From positions 1 to 48,615 of the forward strand of contig JAJRTE010000125.1 in the NCBI GenBank assembly GCA_024278455.1: 48,615 bases of DNA, read 5' to 3'. Below, one piece after another: positions 1-9,044 of this stretch. The notes beneath the pieces are model-generated. The model ran no database searches. It saw only the letters and a program-made list of their open reading frames with translations, and was not told the DNA's origin. Source of the DNA: Myxococcota bacterium (GTDB lineage Bacteria; Myxococcota_A; UBA796; JAJRTE01). Position 1 is the stretch's first letter. Each line of letters begins with the position of its first letter. Made by a program: the position numbers and the translations under genes.

Positions 1-2276
1 CCTGCGACGGACTGGACAACGACTGCGATGGTCAGACCGACGAAGGCGTCCTCAACGCATGCGGGGAGTGCGGGCCGGTGCCGGATGAGGTGTGCGACGG
101 ACTGGACAACGACTGCGACGGCGGCGTGGACGAGGGATTCGACGAGGACGGCGACGGATACACCACCTGCGCTGGCGATTGCGACGACGACGACGCGGAC
201 ATCAACCCCGGCTCGAGCGAGATTCCCGGCGATGGCGTGGACCAGGACTGCGACGGTGCCGAAACCTGTTACCTCGACAACGACGGCGACGGCTACCGCC
301 CAGACACCTCCGCCACCGTCTACTCCGAGGACACCGATTGTGAAGACCCGTCCGAGGCCTCCGTGGAAGACCCCGCCGGAGACTGTGACGACTCGAACAA
401 TACCACCTTCCCCGGGGCCGCCGAGTCCCCGGACGGGGAAGACAACGACTGCGACGGCGACATCGACGAGGGCACGGTCAACGCCGACGACGACGGCGAT
501 GGCTACGCCGAGATCGACGGCGATTGGGACGACGACAACGCCGCCGTCTACCCCGGAGCCCCGGAACTGGCTGACGGCGTCGACAACGACGGCGACGGCC
601 TCGAGGCCACGACCGATATCGGCCCCTGGTACCTGGACCTCGACGGGGACGGGTTTGGCAGGGAAACCGAGGATGAGCCCGCCAGGCCGGTGGTTCACCT
701 GGACGATCGGCCGGGACCCTGGGTCCTCGTCCGGGGAGACTGCGCCGACGATCCGGACCTCAGCCATGGCGCGCTGGCCGCAGCCGACATCCATGCCGGG
801 GCCGAGGACATCGAGGGCGATGGTGAGGACGCCGACTGCGGGGGACGGGACGGCCCGGATCCTCACCTCGGGTTCGAGTCCAGCGTCTACACGACCTTGC
901 AGGAAGCCGTCGATGCTGCTGTGGATGGGGGGACCATCTGGATTCGCGGTCCCGCGGAGTACCAGCCGGCCGCCCAGATCACCTTCGGCGGGAAGGTGGT
1001 AGCCCTTGTCACGCTTGCGCTGCCTGGCCGGCCGGAGCAGGTTACTATCCGACCCGTGGCCGCCCGATACCTGTTCGACATCAGCGGCTATCCCGGTGAC
1101 ATGCAGATCACCCTGGACGGGTTCGCAATCATCGGCGACGAAGGACCGGACAGTGCATGTTCCAGCGGTTGGTGTGGAGGTGTCCATGTGTCCGGGGCGA
1201 GCCCGACGATTCGGAACTGCTGGTTCGACCACCTTCGAGCGCAGCAAGGTCCGGCCGTTCTCGTCGCCGCATCGAGTGCTGCGGAGAGCAGGCCGGAGAT
1301 CCAGGCGTGCAGGTTCGAGGACAACAGTGCGGCGGACATTGGGGGACCCGGTGAGGTCCTCGGCGGCGCTCTCTACGTCTCGGGCGACGTGGACGAACCC
1401 GGCAAGCAGAACGCTTCGGCCACGATTGCCGACTCGGTTTTCAAGCGAAACTCGACGGAGTACCGGGGAGGGGCCATTGCAGTGAACACGGCAACGGTGA
1501 CCATCAACAACTCCCTGTTCGAGGGGAACTCGGCAGTGGAGGCGGGCGGCGCAATCTACTTCCTCAATGCCGGGCAGGGTGGCGCCTCGACCGTGCAAAA
1601 CGGATGGTTCCGTGATAACACCGCGGCAGAAGGGGCTGCTCTCACCCAGCGCAACCAGACGATCGAACTCGAGAACGTGCTCGTTGATAGCAACACGGCC
1701 GAAACTGATGGTGGTGGAGCGGTTCATGTCCGGGACGGGACGGTCATCGGGAGCCACCTCGTTATCACAGCCAACCTGGAGGGCGGGCTGTACCTGGACG
1801 CGAGGGCGAGTGACGCGGCCCAGTTCTCGTACCTCGTGGTGGCATACAACGGAACGTACAACCTGCGGAGGGATGACGCTGGCGGAGGCCAGACGCCCAG
1901 GCTCGACTACGCTATCGTCTACTCGAGTGGGGGAAATCCCGAGAGTTCGGTCGAAGGCACATGGGATGACGGGGGCACGGTAACCTATGATGTCCCGGGC
2001 TTCCTGCTCTCTGATTCCGACTCCGGCCTTCCGGTGGATTTCCACCTCGCTCTCGACTCGCCGGCCGTATGCGACCCCGAGTCGGCCACGCTCCCAGAGG
2101 AGTTGCAAGGCTGCCAGGGGGACCTGGGCTTGTACGGTGGAGAACAAGGCAAAGCCTGGGATCGAGACCTCGACGGCTTCCCCGACTACTACTGGCCGGT
2201 AACCTGGAACGACGCGCCAGAAGGAGCGGACCCCGTCCCGTTCGACGCCGACGACTCGGACCCATCCGTCCACTGA
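1..2276 (+). CDS. MopE-repeat / right-handed beta-helix exoprotein, 5' end outside window
   Basis: The reading frame (codons from base 3) is already open at the window edge, so the GTG at 78 is not the real start and the N-terminus with any signal peptide is missing. Visible part is about 757 residues. The first ~260 hold at least five Asp/Cys-rich units of the MopE type (GDCDD ... DNDCDG), which in known proteins are proposed to bind metal. From about residue 290 the sequence changes to a pectin-lyase-like parallel beta-helix (TTLQEAVDAAVDGGTIWI, then short repeats such as IRNCWF, IADSVF, INNSLF). It ends in another Asp-rich stretch and has no MYXO-CTERM-like anchor. Probably secreted or surface exposed; ligand unknown. 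One MopE unit has lost both cysteines (see findings). The family assignment is secure, the function is not. Confidence 0.85.
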   Translation, partial: CDGLDNDCDGQTDEGVLNACGECGPVPDEVCDGLDNDCDGGVDEGFDEDGDGYTTCAGDCDDDDADINPGSSEIPGDGVDQDCDGAETCYLDNDGDGYRPDTSATVYSEDTDCEDPSEASVEDPAGDCDDSNNTTFPGAAESPDGEDNDCDGDIDEGTVNADDDGDGYAEIDGDWDDDNAAVYPGAPELADGVDNDGDGLEATTDIGPWYLDLDGDGFGRETEDEPARPVVHLDDRPGPWVLVRGDCADDPDLSHGALAAADIHAGAEDIEGDGEDADCGGRDGPDPHLGFESSVYTTLQEAVDAAVDGGTIWIRGPAEYQPAAQITFGGKVVALVTLALPGRPEQVTIRPVAARYLFDISGYPGDMQITLDGFAIIGDEGPDSACSSGWCGGVHVSGASPTIRNCWFDHLRAQQGPAVLVAASSAAESRPEIQACRFEDNSAADIGGPGEVLGGALYVSGDVDEPGKQNASATIADSVFKRNSTEYRGGAIAVNTATVTINNSLFEGNSAVEAGGAIYFLNAGQGGASTVQNGWFRDNTAAEGAALTQRNQTIELENVLVDSNTAETDGGGAVHVRDGTVIGSHLVITANLEGGLYLDARASDAAQFSYLVVAYNGTYNLRRDDAGGGQTPRLDYAIVYSSGGNPESSVEGTWDDGGTVTYDVPGFLLSDSDSGLPVDFHLALDSPAVCDPESATLPEELQGCQGDLGLYGGEQGKAWDRDLDGFPDYYWPVTWNDAPEGADPVPFDADDSDPSVH

Positions 2277-2342
2277 CGGGCGATCCGGGTTGACCCGAAA
2301 GAGGGTGGACGCCCAACCGCGTTCGCCCCCCCTGGAGAACGG

Positions 2343-4919
2343 ATGACCGCCGTCGTACCGGCACATTTCGTCGACTTCGAGATCCATGTCCGCGACCTGG
2401 ACCACAAGCCCTCGGCGCCCTCCGCGCCAGGCGCGGTCAGCCCGGCGGAAGGTGCGTTCGAGTTCCCGGAGCCACCGGGCGGGGCGACCTATGCCGTTCA
2501 CGCGCGATCCAGCCTGGGCAGTGATGTCAGCGGCGTCACCCGTCTCGACCCTGCCGCCGACTGGGTCCTGGAGGCAGTGGCCATGCTCGCGTCGGGCCGG
2601 CTTCCGGAAGACCAGTTGCGGCGTTGGGGAACACGACTGCTTGTGGGCGACCCGGCCAACGACATCCACGGCCTGCTCGAAGGCCCGGTTCGCGCCGAAC
2701 TCGATCGCTGCCTGGGCGTGGCCATCGGAAGCAACCGGGGACTGCAAGTGCGGTTGAAGATCGAGCCTCCCGAGGTGGCGGCCCTGCCGTGGGAGTACAT
2801 GTTCGATCCCCATGACCGCATCTTCTGGAGCACCGACTCCCGGATCTTGCTGTGCCGTTCGGTCTCGGACGCCACGTCGACGCCCCCCGCCCGGGCTCAG
2901 CTCCCGCTGCGTGGTCTGCTCGTCGCCACCGGCGCCGGGGGGATCGACACCACCGCCGAGGCCGCCTTCCTCACCGGCAGCAGCACGCCCACCCGGGACC
3001 TGGTCCGGTGGGACGTGCTTTCCCACCCGGTCCGGGGCGATGACCTGCTCGAGCGCTTGCGGACCCGCCGGTACCACATCCTGCACTTCAGCGGACACGG
3101 GGTGTTCGAGCGGGACAACAAGCTCTTTCTCGACGACGGCGGTGCGGAGCTGAGCGCGGCGGACTTCGCTGCCCTGGTCCAGCAACAGCGCCATTCGCTG
3201 CGGCTGGTGGTCCTCAACGCTTGCCGCTCGGGACAGGTACCCGTGGGTACTGAATTCGGTGGCGTGGCCTGGCGCCTGCTCCGGCTCGGCGTGCCAGCGG
3301 TCGTGGCCATGCAGCGGCCGGTCAGCGACACAGATGCGATGCGCTTCTCGCGGGTCCTCTACACGACACTGCACCGGCCCGCGAAGGGGAACGTGGCTGT
3401 TGCGGTGAACCTGGCCAGGTTGGCGTTGCGCTTGCCAGCCGAAGGTGGCCGGAGGAGGGCGAGCCATCGAGGCCGGGCCGGGGAGCCGGACCGGGCCGGC
3501 ACGGATGTCTCGCCAGACCTCGAGGATGTGCCGGGGGCCACCGGCACGGCGTTCGGGATACCGGTCCTGTATCTGCGATCGCGCGACCCGCGCCTGTTCG
3601 ACCTCCGGGATGCCTTCGCGGTCCGCCTGCGCAGACACCTGGTCCTCTGGATCGCGATCATCGCATGCGCAATGGGTGCCCGGGCATTGGGCTGGACGGA
3701 CGGCCTGGACGATCGCCGGCACGCGAAGATGATGCAGGCTCTCGAGCAGATGGCGGGACCCTTCACGAATCGTACAGGAACGGCAACCGGCTCGGACGCG
3801 CCACGCCGGCTCGGACCTCCCGGGACGGGCTCCGCGCCCCGCGTCGTGGTCGTGGATCTGACCGAAGAGTGGGCCCGCTGGCCCTGGTTGCGGCGCGACT
3901 TGGCCGATCTCGTGCAGATCCTCCTCGAGGATCTTCGTGTCACCCTGGTGGTGCTCGACTTGACACTGGACTCGCGGCCCCTGGCATGCGAGCGAACGTC
4001 GTTCGCCGAGGCCAATGCCCGCCTGGCCCGCCTGGCGAGAGACCCCGAGACGGGACGGCCGCGCGTGGTGTTCGCCGTGGATGGCACGCTGGATTGCCGC
4101 GATCGACGTATCTGCCTGTTCGACGTGGAGACCAAAACCCCCGAAGCGGTGATGCACGCCAAGCCGGTACGCGGTTTCGCCGCGTTCGTGACCCGAAACG
4201 GCCAGGTACGGCAGGTGCCGCGTGAGGTCGTCGCCGGGACCGAAGGAGGTGTCAGGAAGAAGCTGCAACCGCTGGCTGTTGCCGCCGCGGCGTGCGTTCG
4301 TCCCGCCCTGGTCGCGTCGCTTTTTCGGGCCACGGGCGGGGTGGACATGCTCGAGTGGCCCTACGTGGCGGAAGGACGCTGGGCCGGCGAGCGGCGCATA
4401 GATGCATCGAAGCTTCTTGCGGACCTCCATGCTCCAGGGGACGCCCGGACATCCCGGGTTGGTGCCTGGCGTCGCATGCTGGAGAACGCGGTGGCCGTGG
4501 TGGGGCAGTACGCCGACGCTCCCCTGGAGGAGCGCTACCAGACGTTGTGGGCCGAGCGCAGGGGGGTGGCGCTACAGGCCGGGTTGCTCGAGACCTTGCT
4601 CCAGGGCAGGCTGACGTACCGGGATCGCGAGAGGAGCTTCTGGATCCAGATCGGCGCCTGGGCCGTGCTGGGCCTGGTGATGCTGTTCGTGCGGCGCCCC
4701 TTTTTGCGCTGCGGTGCAACCGTTCTGGGCCTCCTCGTGCTCATCGTCGCCGAAACCGTCTCTCTTCAGACCGGACGTTGGCTCGACACCCCCGTGCCCG
4801 AGTTCGAATACCTCGCGCTGGCGTTCGGCGCGATCGGCGTCCACCCGCTGTTGGGGCGCTTGGCGGCGGGGGCGTGGCGCGGCCTTCGGGGTGGAGAACG
4901 CCGCAACCCGTTTGGCTGA
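2343..4919 (+). CDS. CHAT-CHASE2 membrane protein (putative caspase-like protease with extracytoplasmic sensor)
   Basis: 858 aa; ATG preceded by GGAGAA. Residues ~90-415 form a CHAT (caspase HetF associated with TPRs) domain. The expected dyad is present: His252 in HFSGHG and Cys294 in LNACRSG. A membrane segment follows at ~431-450. Residues ~498-740 resemble CHASE2, an extracytoplasmic sensor domain: VVVVDL, then WPWLRRDLADL, then VVLDL. Three more membrane segments lie at ~767-783, 789-806 and 818-836, the usual layout after CHASE2. CHAT would then be cytoplasmic and CHASE2 periplasmic. The next gene, 19 bp downstream, is sigma-factor-like, so the two are probably co-transcribed. Proteolysis is inferred from the dyad; substrate and stimulus are unknown. 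Confidence 0.88.
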   Translation: MTAVVPAHFVDFEIHVRDLDHKPSAPSAPGAVSPAEGAFEFPEPPGGATYAVHARSSLGSDVSGVTRLDPAADWVLEAVAMLASGRLPEDQLRRWGTRLLVGDPANDIHGLLEGPVRAELDRCLGVAIGSNRGLQVRLKIEPPEVAALPWEYMFDPHDRIFWSTDSRILLCRSVSDATSTPPARAQLPLRGLLVATGAGGIDTTAEAAFLTGSSTPTRDLVRWDVLSHPVRGDDLLERLRTRRYHILHFSGHGVFERDNKLFLDDGGAELSAADFAALVQQQRHSLRLVVLNACRSGQVPVGTEFGGVAWRLLRLGVPAVVAMQRPVSDTDAMRFSRVLYTTLHRPAKGNVAVAVNLARLALRLPAEGGRRRASHRGRAGEPDRAGTDVSPDLEDVPGATGTAFGIPVLYLRSRDPRLFDLRDAFAVRLRRHLVLWIAIIACAMGARALGWTDGLDDRRHAKMMQALEQMAGPFTNRTGTATGSDAPRRLGPPGTGSAPRVVVVDLTEEWARWPWLRRDLADLVQILLEDLRVTLVVLDLTLDSRPLACERTSFAEANARLARLARDPETGRPRVVFAVDGTLDCRDRRICLFDVETKTPEAVMHAKPVRGFAAFVTRNGQVRQVPREVVAGTEGGVRKKLQPLAVAAAACVRPALVASLFRATGGVDMLEWPYVAEGRWAGERRIDASKLLADLHAPGDARTSRVGAWRRMLENAVAVVGQYADAPLEERYQTLWAERRGVALQAGLLETLLQGRLTYRDRERSFWIQIGAWAVLGLVMLFVRRPFLRCGATVLGLLVLIVAETVSLQTGRWLDTPVPEFEYLALAFGAIGVHPLLGRLAAGAWRGLRGGERRNPFG

Positions 4920-4938
4920 CCAGGAGGAGGAGCAGCGT

Positions 4939-6600
4939 ATGAATCCAAGGAACGCGGCCGAGAATGTCAAGAGGTTGTTGACCCAGGTCTCCTCCTCCGG
5001 GGGCAAGACACTCTACGAGGAGAGTGTACAGTTTGGCCTGTTCCTGGCGCGGCGGTACCGGCTCAGCGACCCCGAGAATGTCGCGTCGGACGCCGTATGC
5101 CACCTGTTCGACCGGCTGCAGATCTACCCCGAGGTCCTCGTACGTCCGGACGGCAGTCCGAACGTGCCCCGGTTTCGGGGGTTCCGGCGGACGGTCATGA
5201 GCCGGCACATCGCCCGCCTGGCGAACCGGCAGCACTGCGAGCCATGGGTCCTCGAGTTCGATGAGTCCTTCATGTCCGGCGAGAGCGCGCCGAGCATGAC
5301 GGCGGACGAGACATGGATTGCCGCCGAGGAACTGCTGCGGCTCCTGATCCTGGTGCTGAGACGGAAGTCGAGCGAAAGGGCGCTCCTGCTCGCCCGGTGG
5401 GCCGGGTTTTCGTCGCGGCAGTTGTCGAGCGTGCTGCCCTACACGCCCGGGTCGCAGAAGGTCGTGGTCAGCCGTTTCGTGGCGTCGGTGAGGCGAGAAG
5501 CGCAACGGGCACGCCGGGGGATCGCCTCGTTCGACGTGCCCGAGAACGACGAACCCCTGGTGGACAGCACGTCCCCCATGCTCCTGCACGCACTGAGGAA
5601 TATCCGCACCGACGCCGGAAGCGTGCTGTTGCACGCCCTGTGGCGGTTGAACGAGGGCGCCAGGATCCGGTTTCTCGCCCGTCTCGCCGCATTCTGGGAT
5701 TGCGTCATTGCTGGCGCGTTCGGGGAGACGCTCCAGGTTCATCGCCGCGCTTTCCGGGCGACCCGGCGCGCGTTGGAGGGTGCCATGGCAGACGACGGCA
5801 AGGGTACGCAAGGGCCGATCGACGGCGACAAGCACGAAGGAGCCGGCAAAGACTCCGCGTCGCCGGCACGATTGCGGCGATCGTCTCGAGGAAGCGCAGC
5901 CCCGGACGTGTCCGCCCGGCTGGAGCGCATCGATGCGCTCATGTACGAGGACCCCGACGAAGCCATGGACTTGCTGCTCGACAGCCCGCACGTCCACGCC
6001 GGTCTCACCCGTGCTCGAGCCTTGCTGAAGCGCACGCTCGATGCCGGGGTCTCCCAGGGCCCGCTGCCCGTGCCCGACTGGATCCGGACCTTGCTGGGCA
6101 GGATCGGAGACCAGGCGGAGAGTGCCCTGGCATGGCTGGTGCTGCCCGAGTCGGGCATGGCCGCCGTTCCGTTTCGGGGCGCTCGAGGCGCTCCCGGCGA
6201 CGAATCCGGGTCGATGGGCCGTGTCCGCTATCAGCCTCTGGTCATCCGCGTCGATCGAGGCGCCCACCTGGACCACCATCTATTCATCGTCCAGGCCGAC
6301 GCCAGCGGCGAGACTTCCGGCCTGGTCTATCCTCGAGACCCGGGAGATCCCACGCTGGGCCGGGCCGCCCATGCCCATCTCGGCGCCGTCCGGTGGCACG
6401 AGGGCTCCGGCCCGGTCCACCTCGTCCTCTTCTGGTCCGAGGAACCCCTCCCCCCCGCTCTCCGGTCACAGGTGCGCGGCGGCGACGACGCGGTCCTGGC
6501 CTGGATACGCTCCCGCTCCAACGCCTCCCCCTGCCCTGTCGTGGCGATCCACCACGCCGTTTTCGATCCTGCCGGACCGGCGCTGTTCGACGTGGAATGA
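4939..6600 (+). CDS. Sigma-70/ECF-like factor with two region-4-like segments and a long C-terminal extension
   Basis: 553 aa from the ATG at 4939, chosen because AGGAGGAGGA lies 7 bases upstream; an earlier in-frame start would overlap the CHAT gene. Residues ~25-100 resemble sigma region 2 (FLARRYRLSDPENVASDAV, then FRGFRRTVMSRHIARLA). Residues ~130-193 look like region 4 (ERALLLARWAGFSSRQL ... VSRFVASVRREA). A second region-4-like stretch at ~230-282 has the same pattern (LNEGARIRFLARLAAF ... VHRRAFRATRRAL). A low-complexity linker (~285-325) leads to a C-terminal part (~325-553) I cannot assign. The frame is intact throughout. It probably acts with the CHAT-CHASE2 protein upstream. Divergence from standard ECF factors makes DNA or core binding uncertain. 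Confidence 0.65.
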   Translation: MNPRNAAENVKRLLTQVSSSGGKTLYEESVQFGLFLARRYRLSDPENVASDAVCHLFDRLQIYPEVLVRPDGSPNVPRFRGFRRTVMSRHIARLANRQHCEPWVLEFDESFMSGESAPSMTADETWIAAEELLRLLILVLRRKSSERALLLARWAGFSSRQLSSVLPYTPGSQKVVVSRFVASVRREAQRARRGIASFDVPENDEPLVDSTSPMLLHALRNIRTDAGSVLLHALWRLNEGARIRFLARLAAFWDCVIAGAFGETLQVHRRAFRATRRALEGAMADDGKGTQGPIDGDKHEGAGKDSASPARLRRSSRGSAAPDVSARLERIDALMYEDPDEAMDLLLDSPHVHAGLTRARALLKRTLDAGVSQGPLPVPDWIRTLLGRIGDQAESALAWLVLPESGMAAVPFRGARGAPGDESGSMGRVRYQPLVIRVDRGAHLDHHLFIVQADASGETSGLVYPRDPGDPTLGRAAHAHLGAVRWHEGSGPVHLVLFWSEEPLPPALRSQVRGGDDAVLAWIRSRSNASPCPVVAIHHAVFDPAGPALFDVE

Positions 6601-6744
6601 ACGTGGCCACCGCGAACAGGAAGCCGTTGAAGACCGCTCCATCGTGGGTGAGACTGTTGCCATGGTCATTCTCGAGGCCACGCCGGCAGGCAGGCGGCAG
6701 GCATCGAGGCAGACACGACAAGACACCCAAGGCACGGAGGTCCC

Positions 6745-8805
6745 ATGCGATTCTTGTTGTCTCTCGGCGTTGCGACATTCTGGGTCGCCACCTTCTCGCT
6801 CCTCACCACCCAGGCCGACGAGTGCGGCTCGAGTGATGACGATGACGCGACCGGCAGTTCCCTGCTGGTCGGCGCTTCGACGGTGACCATCCTCCCGGAA
6901 GTGAACGGCTCGACAGCCTACTTCGACCCCTACCGCGACCCGCCCCTGGCCATGGAACCCGGGGACGACGGGCGGGACCCGGGCCTGTTCATCGAGCAGT
7001 GGGATGTCGGCACCCTGGCCATCGGAAACGGCGCCCGAAGCTCCCACTGGGTCCACGACGAAATCCGGGCCAACGCGGTGGCGTTCCAGGACCTTTCGGC
7101 GCCGGACGACCAGATCCTGGTCCTGGTCGGCGTCGATGTCTACATGATGTTTCGCCAGGACATCGAGGAAGTGTTCGACAAGGTGCGACGCGCGCTGGGC
7201 CAGGGCATGTATGACCGGCTGTGGATCGTCATCGGGTCGTCGCACAACCACATGGGACCGGACACATCGGGGCTGAGCGGCATGAACGACGAGTATTACC
7301 GGTACCTGACCGATCAAATCTCCTCGGCCATCGTGGAGGCGGTGACGCAGATGGAGCCCGCCTACCTGACAGTGTCCTCCTCGAGATACCAGTTCGGCAT
7401 GGCCGACCCCTACGAACCGAGCATCGTGGACCCGACCTTGAACGCCATGCAAGCGCGTTCCACCGGCGACGACCACGTGATCGTCACCGTGGTCCAGTGG
7501 CAGAGCCATCCGGAGGAGACGCTGGGATTCGGCAGGGATATCTACGCCACGGACGAACAGGCGGCATACCTCAACGAGATCGACGAATGCTACTCGGACG
7601 ACGACGGAGAACACTGCTACGTCAAGGATCAGATCATCTCCGCGGGGTTCCCCGGGTACGCGGTCTACGAAATCATGCGGCAGACAGGGGCGCCGGCGGT
7701 CTACCTGAACGGCCCGGTCGGCGGACTGCTCGGACCGCTCCACGCCGCCACCTGGGAGACCGAGGGGCCAACCGGGATCCCCGCCGGCGACGGCATGGTC
7801 CTTCCCGATGGCGCTGATGTGATCGGCCGGAACTTCCACCAGACAGCGGTCAACGGGCTCGAGTTGGCACGCCGGGCGCTGGCGGACCTCGAGGCAGGAG
7901 AAACCGTCACCGACCCGCCCATCTCCATGACGAAGGTCGAATACTACACGCGATTGACCAACCTCATGTTCCGAGCCGGGCTGTCGGTGGCCGTGACCGG
8001 CAAGCCCCTGATCCTCGGGCACCTCCCGCGGGAACTCTACGTCTGCCCCGAGACCGGACCCTGGAACGATACCACCTGCGTTTCGGACGCTTTCGAGTCG
8101 GAACCGGACCCGATACTCGGCGCACCCGTCCGGGTGGGCACCTTCGGGAAGACCGAGGCCCACTACATCCACATCGGCCCGGTGGGCATCATCACGCTGC
8201 CCGGGGAGGGCTTTTCCGAACTGGTCGAAGGGATTCCCGCCGACTTCGTCGACGACCCTCGAGGCATCTACTATCCAGGTGAGGAAGCGAAGTTCAACCA
8301 CATCCCCTCGGACCAGTATCACACCGGAGGATACGCTCGAGCCGCCATGGCCGACGAATACACCTGGGCCATCGGGCTGGCCAACGACGAGCTGGGGTAC
8401 ATGCGTCCGCTCAGCGACTGGCGCACCGGTTGCGTGGCCGACGAAGCCATCCTCGGCGGCGAGGAAGGGACATGCGAGGCTATGTACGAGGCGGGGCTGG
8501 TGGACTTCGTCAACTACGACGGCAACGAGTGGGCGGTGGCAGGGGAGCGGTGCAAGGCCATCACCGAACACCCGGATCTGCTCGAACAGCCTCCCTACTC
8601 CCTGTTTCCGAACGGCGCGGAGCTGGCACAGATGAACTGCCGGTACGGCCAGCTCTTCATGGCCGACGACCACTACGAGGAGACCATGTCCGCGGGCTGG
8701 GACTACGCCGAGAACTGGATCGATGCGGTCATCGCCCTCACCGGTTGGCAGGGACCGCTCGACGAGGTCAATCCGGACTTCATCGGGTACAACGTGCTCG
8801 ACTGA
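6745..8805 (+). CDS. Secreted neutral/alkaline ceramidase-like hydrolase
   Basis: 686 aa; ATG with GGAGG 4 bases upstream. An N-terminal hydrophobic signal (~1-22) is followed by an Asp-rich spacer (~31-34), so the enzyme is exported. The body matches the N-terminal domain of the neutral/alkaline non-lysosomal ceramidase family. GSSHNHMGP (165-171) corresponds to the family's SHTHSGP zinc-binding turn, QWQSHPEE (His255) to the second His ligand, PGEGFSELVE (~486-495) to the Glu ligand, and IGLANDELGYMRP to the Tyr-containing motif. Family members cleave the amide bond of ceramides using zinc. The immunoglobulin-like C-terminal domain of classic ceramidases is not obvious, so a different amide or lipid substrate is possible. 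It starts 145 bp after the sigma-like gene and may be transcribed separately. Confidence 0.72.
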   Translation: MRFLLSLGVATFWVATFSLLTTQADECGSSDDDDATGSSLLVGASTVTILPEVNGSTAYFDPYRDPPLAMEPGDDGRDPGLFIEQWDVGTLAIGNGARSSHWVHDEIRANAVAFQDLSAPDDQILVLVGVDVYMMFRQDIEEVFDKVRRALGQGMYDRLWIVIGSSHNHMGPDTSGLSGMNDEYYRYLTDQISSAIVEAVTQMEPAYLTVSSSRYQFGMADPYEPSIVDPTLNAMQARSTGDDHVIVTVVQWQSHPEETLGFGRDIYATDEQAAYLNEIDECYSDDDGEHCYVKDQIISAGFPGYAVYEIMRQTGAPAVYLNGPVGGLLGPLHAATWETEGPTGIPAGDGMVLPDGADVIGRNFHQTAVNGLELARRALADLEAGETVTDPPISMTKVEYYTRLTNLMFRAGLSVAVTGKPLILGHLPRELYVCPETGPWNDTTCVSDAFESEPDPILGAPVRVGTFGKTEAHYIHIGPVGIITLPGEGFSELVEGIPADFVDDPRGIYYPGEEAKFNHIPSDQYHTGGYARAAMADEYTWAIGLANDELGYMRPLSDWRTGCVADEAILGGEEGTCEAMYEAGLVDFVNYDGNEWAVAGERCKAITEHPDLLEQPPYSLFPNGAELAQMNCRYGQLFMADDHYEETMSAGWDYAENWIDAVIALTGWQGPLDEVNPDFIGYNVLD

Positions 8806-8946
8806 CCCCGTATCTGGACAGGGGCGGACACTGTCGAATCGTCGACAAACCGTAGCACAATCGGGGCGTGCCCAGCAGTGTCGTGTTGCCCGCCGGCCTC
8901 GCGGCTTGCACCTTGTTCGGAACGCACGTCCCGCCCGCCGTGCACA

Positions 8947-8976
8947 TTGACAACCGGTTCGCGAATTGCTAAGCAT
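8947..8976 (+). promoter_or_regulatory. Putative sigma-70-type promoter for the sugar cluster
   Basis: Perfect TTGACA at 8947-8952, a 17-base spacer, then TAAGCAT at 8970-8976. It lies in the 239-bp gap 8806-9044, with the epimerase start 69 bases downstream. The -35 is a full match; the -10 matches only in part. Confidence 0.45.
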
Positions 8977-9044
8977 GGCCTGGTGGCTCATTGGTCGAGA
9001 CGAGTCGTTCCTGTGGGTCGAAGATACATCTTGGGAGGCGACGC

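Noticed and set aside
2343-4919. Type III-E CRISPR (craspase) locus
   Set aside because: CHAT here lacks the TPR partner, and there is no cas7-11, Csx30/31, reverse transcriptase or CRISPR array in the window.
6466-8991. 841-codon open frame on the minus strand opposite the ceramidase-like gene
   Set aside because: It is rich in unlikely amino acid runs, has no family match, and mirrors a well-supported plus-strand gene; long antisense frames are expected at this GC content. The same applies to minus-strand frames at 18883-20910, 22252-24483 and 4741-6279.
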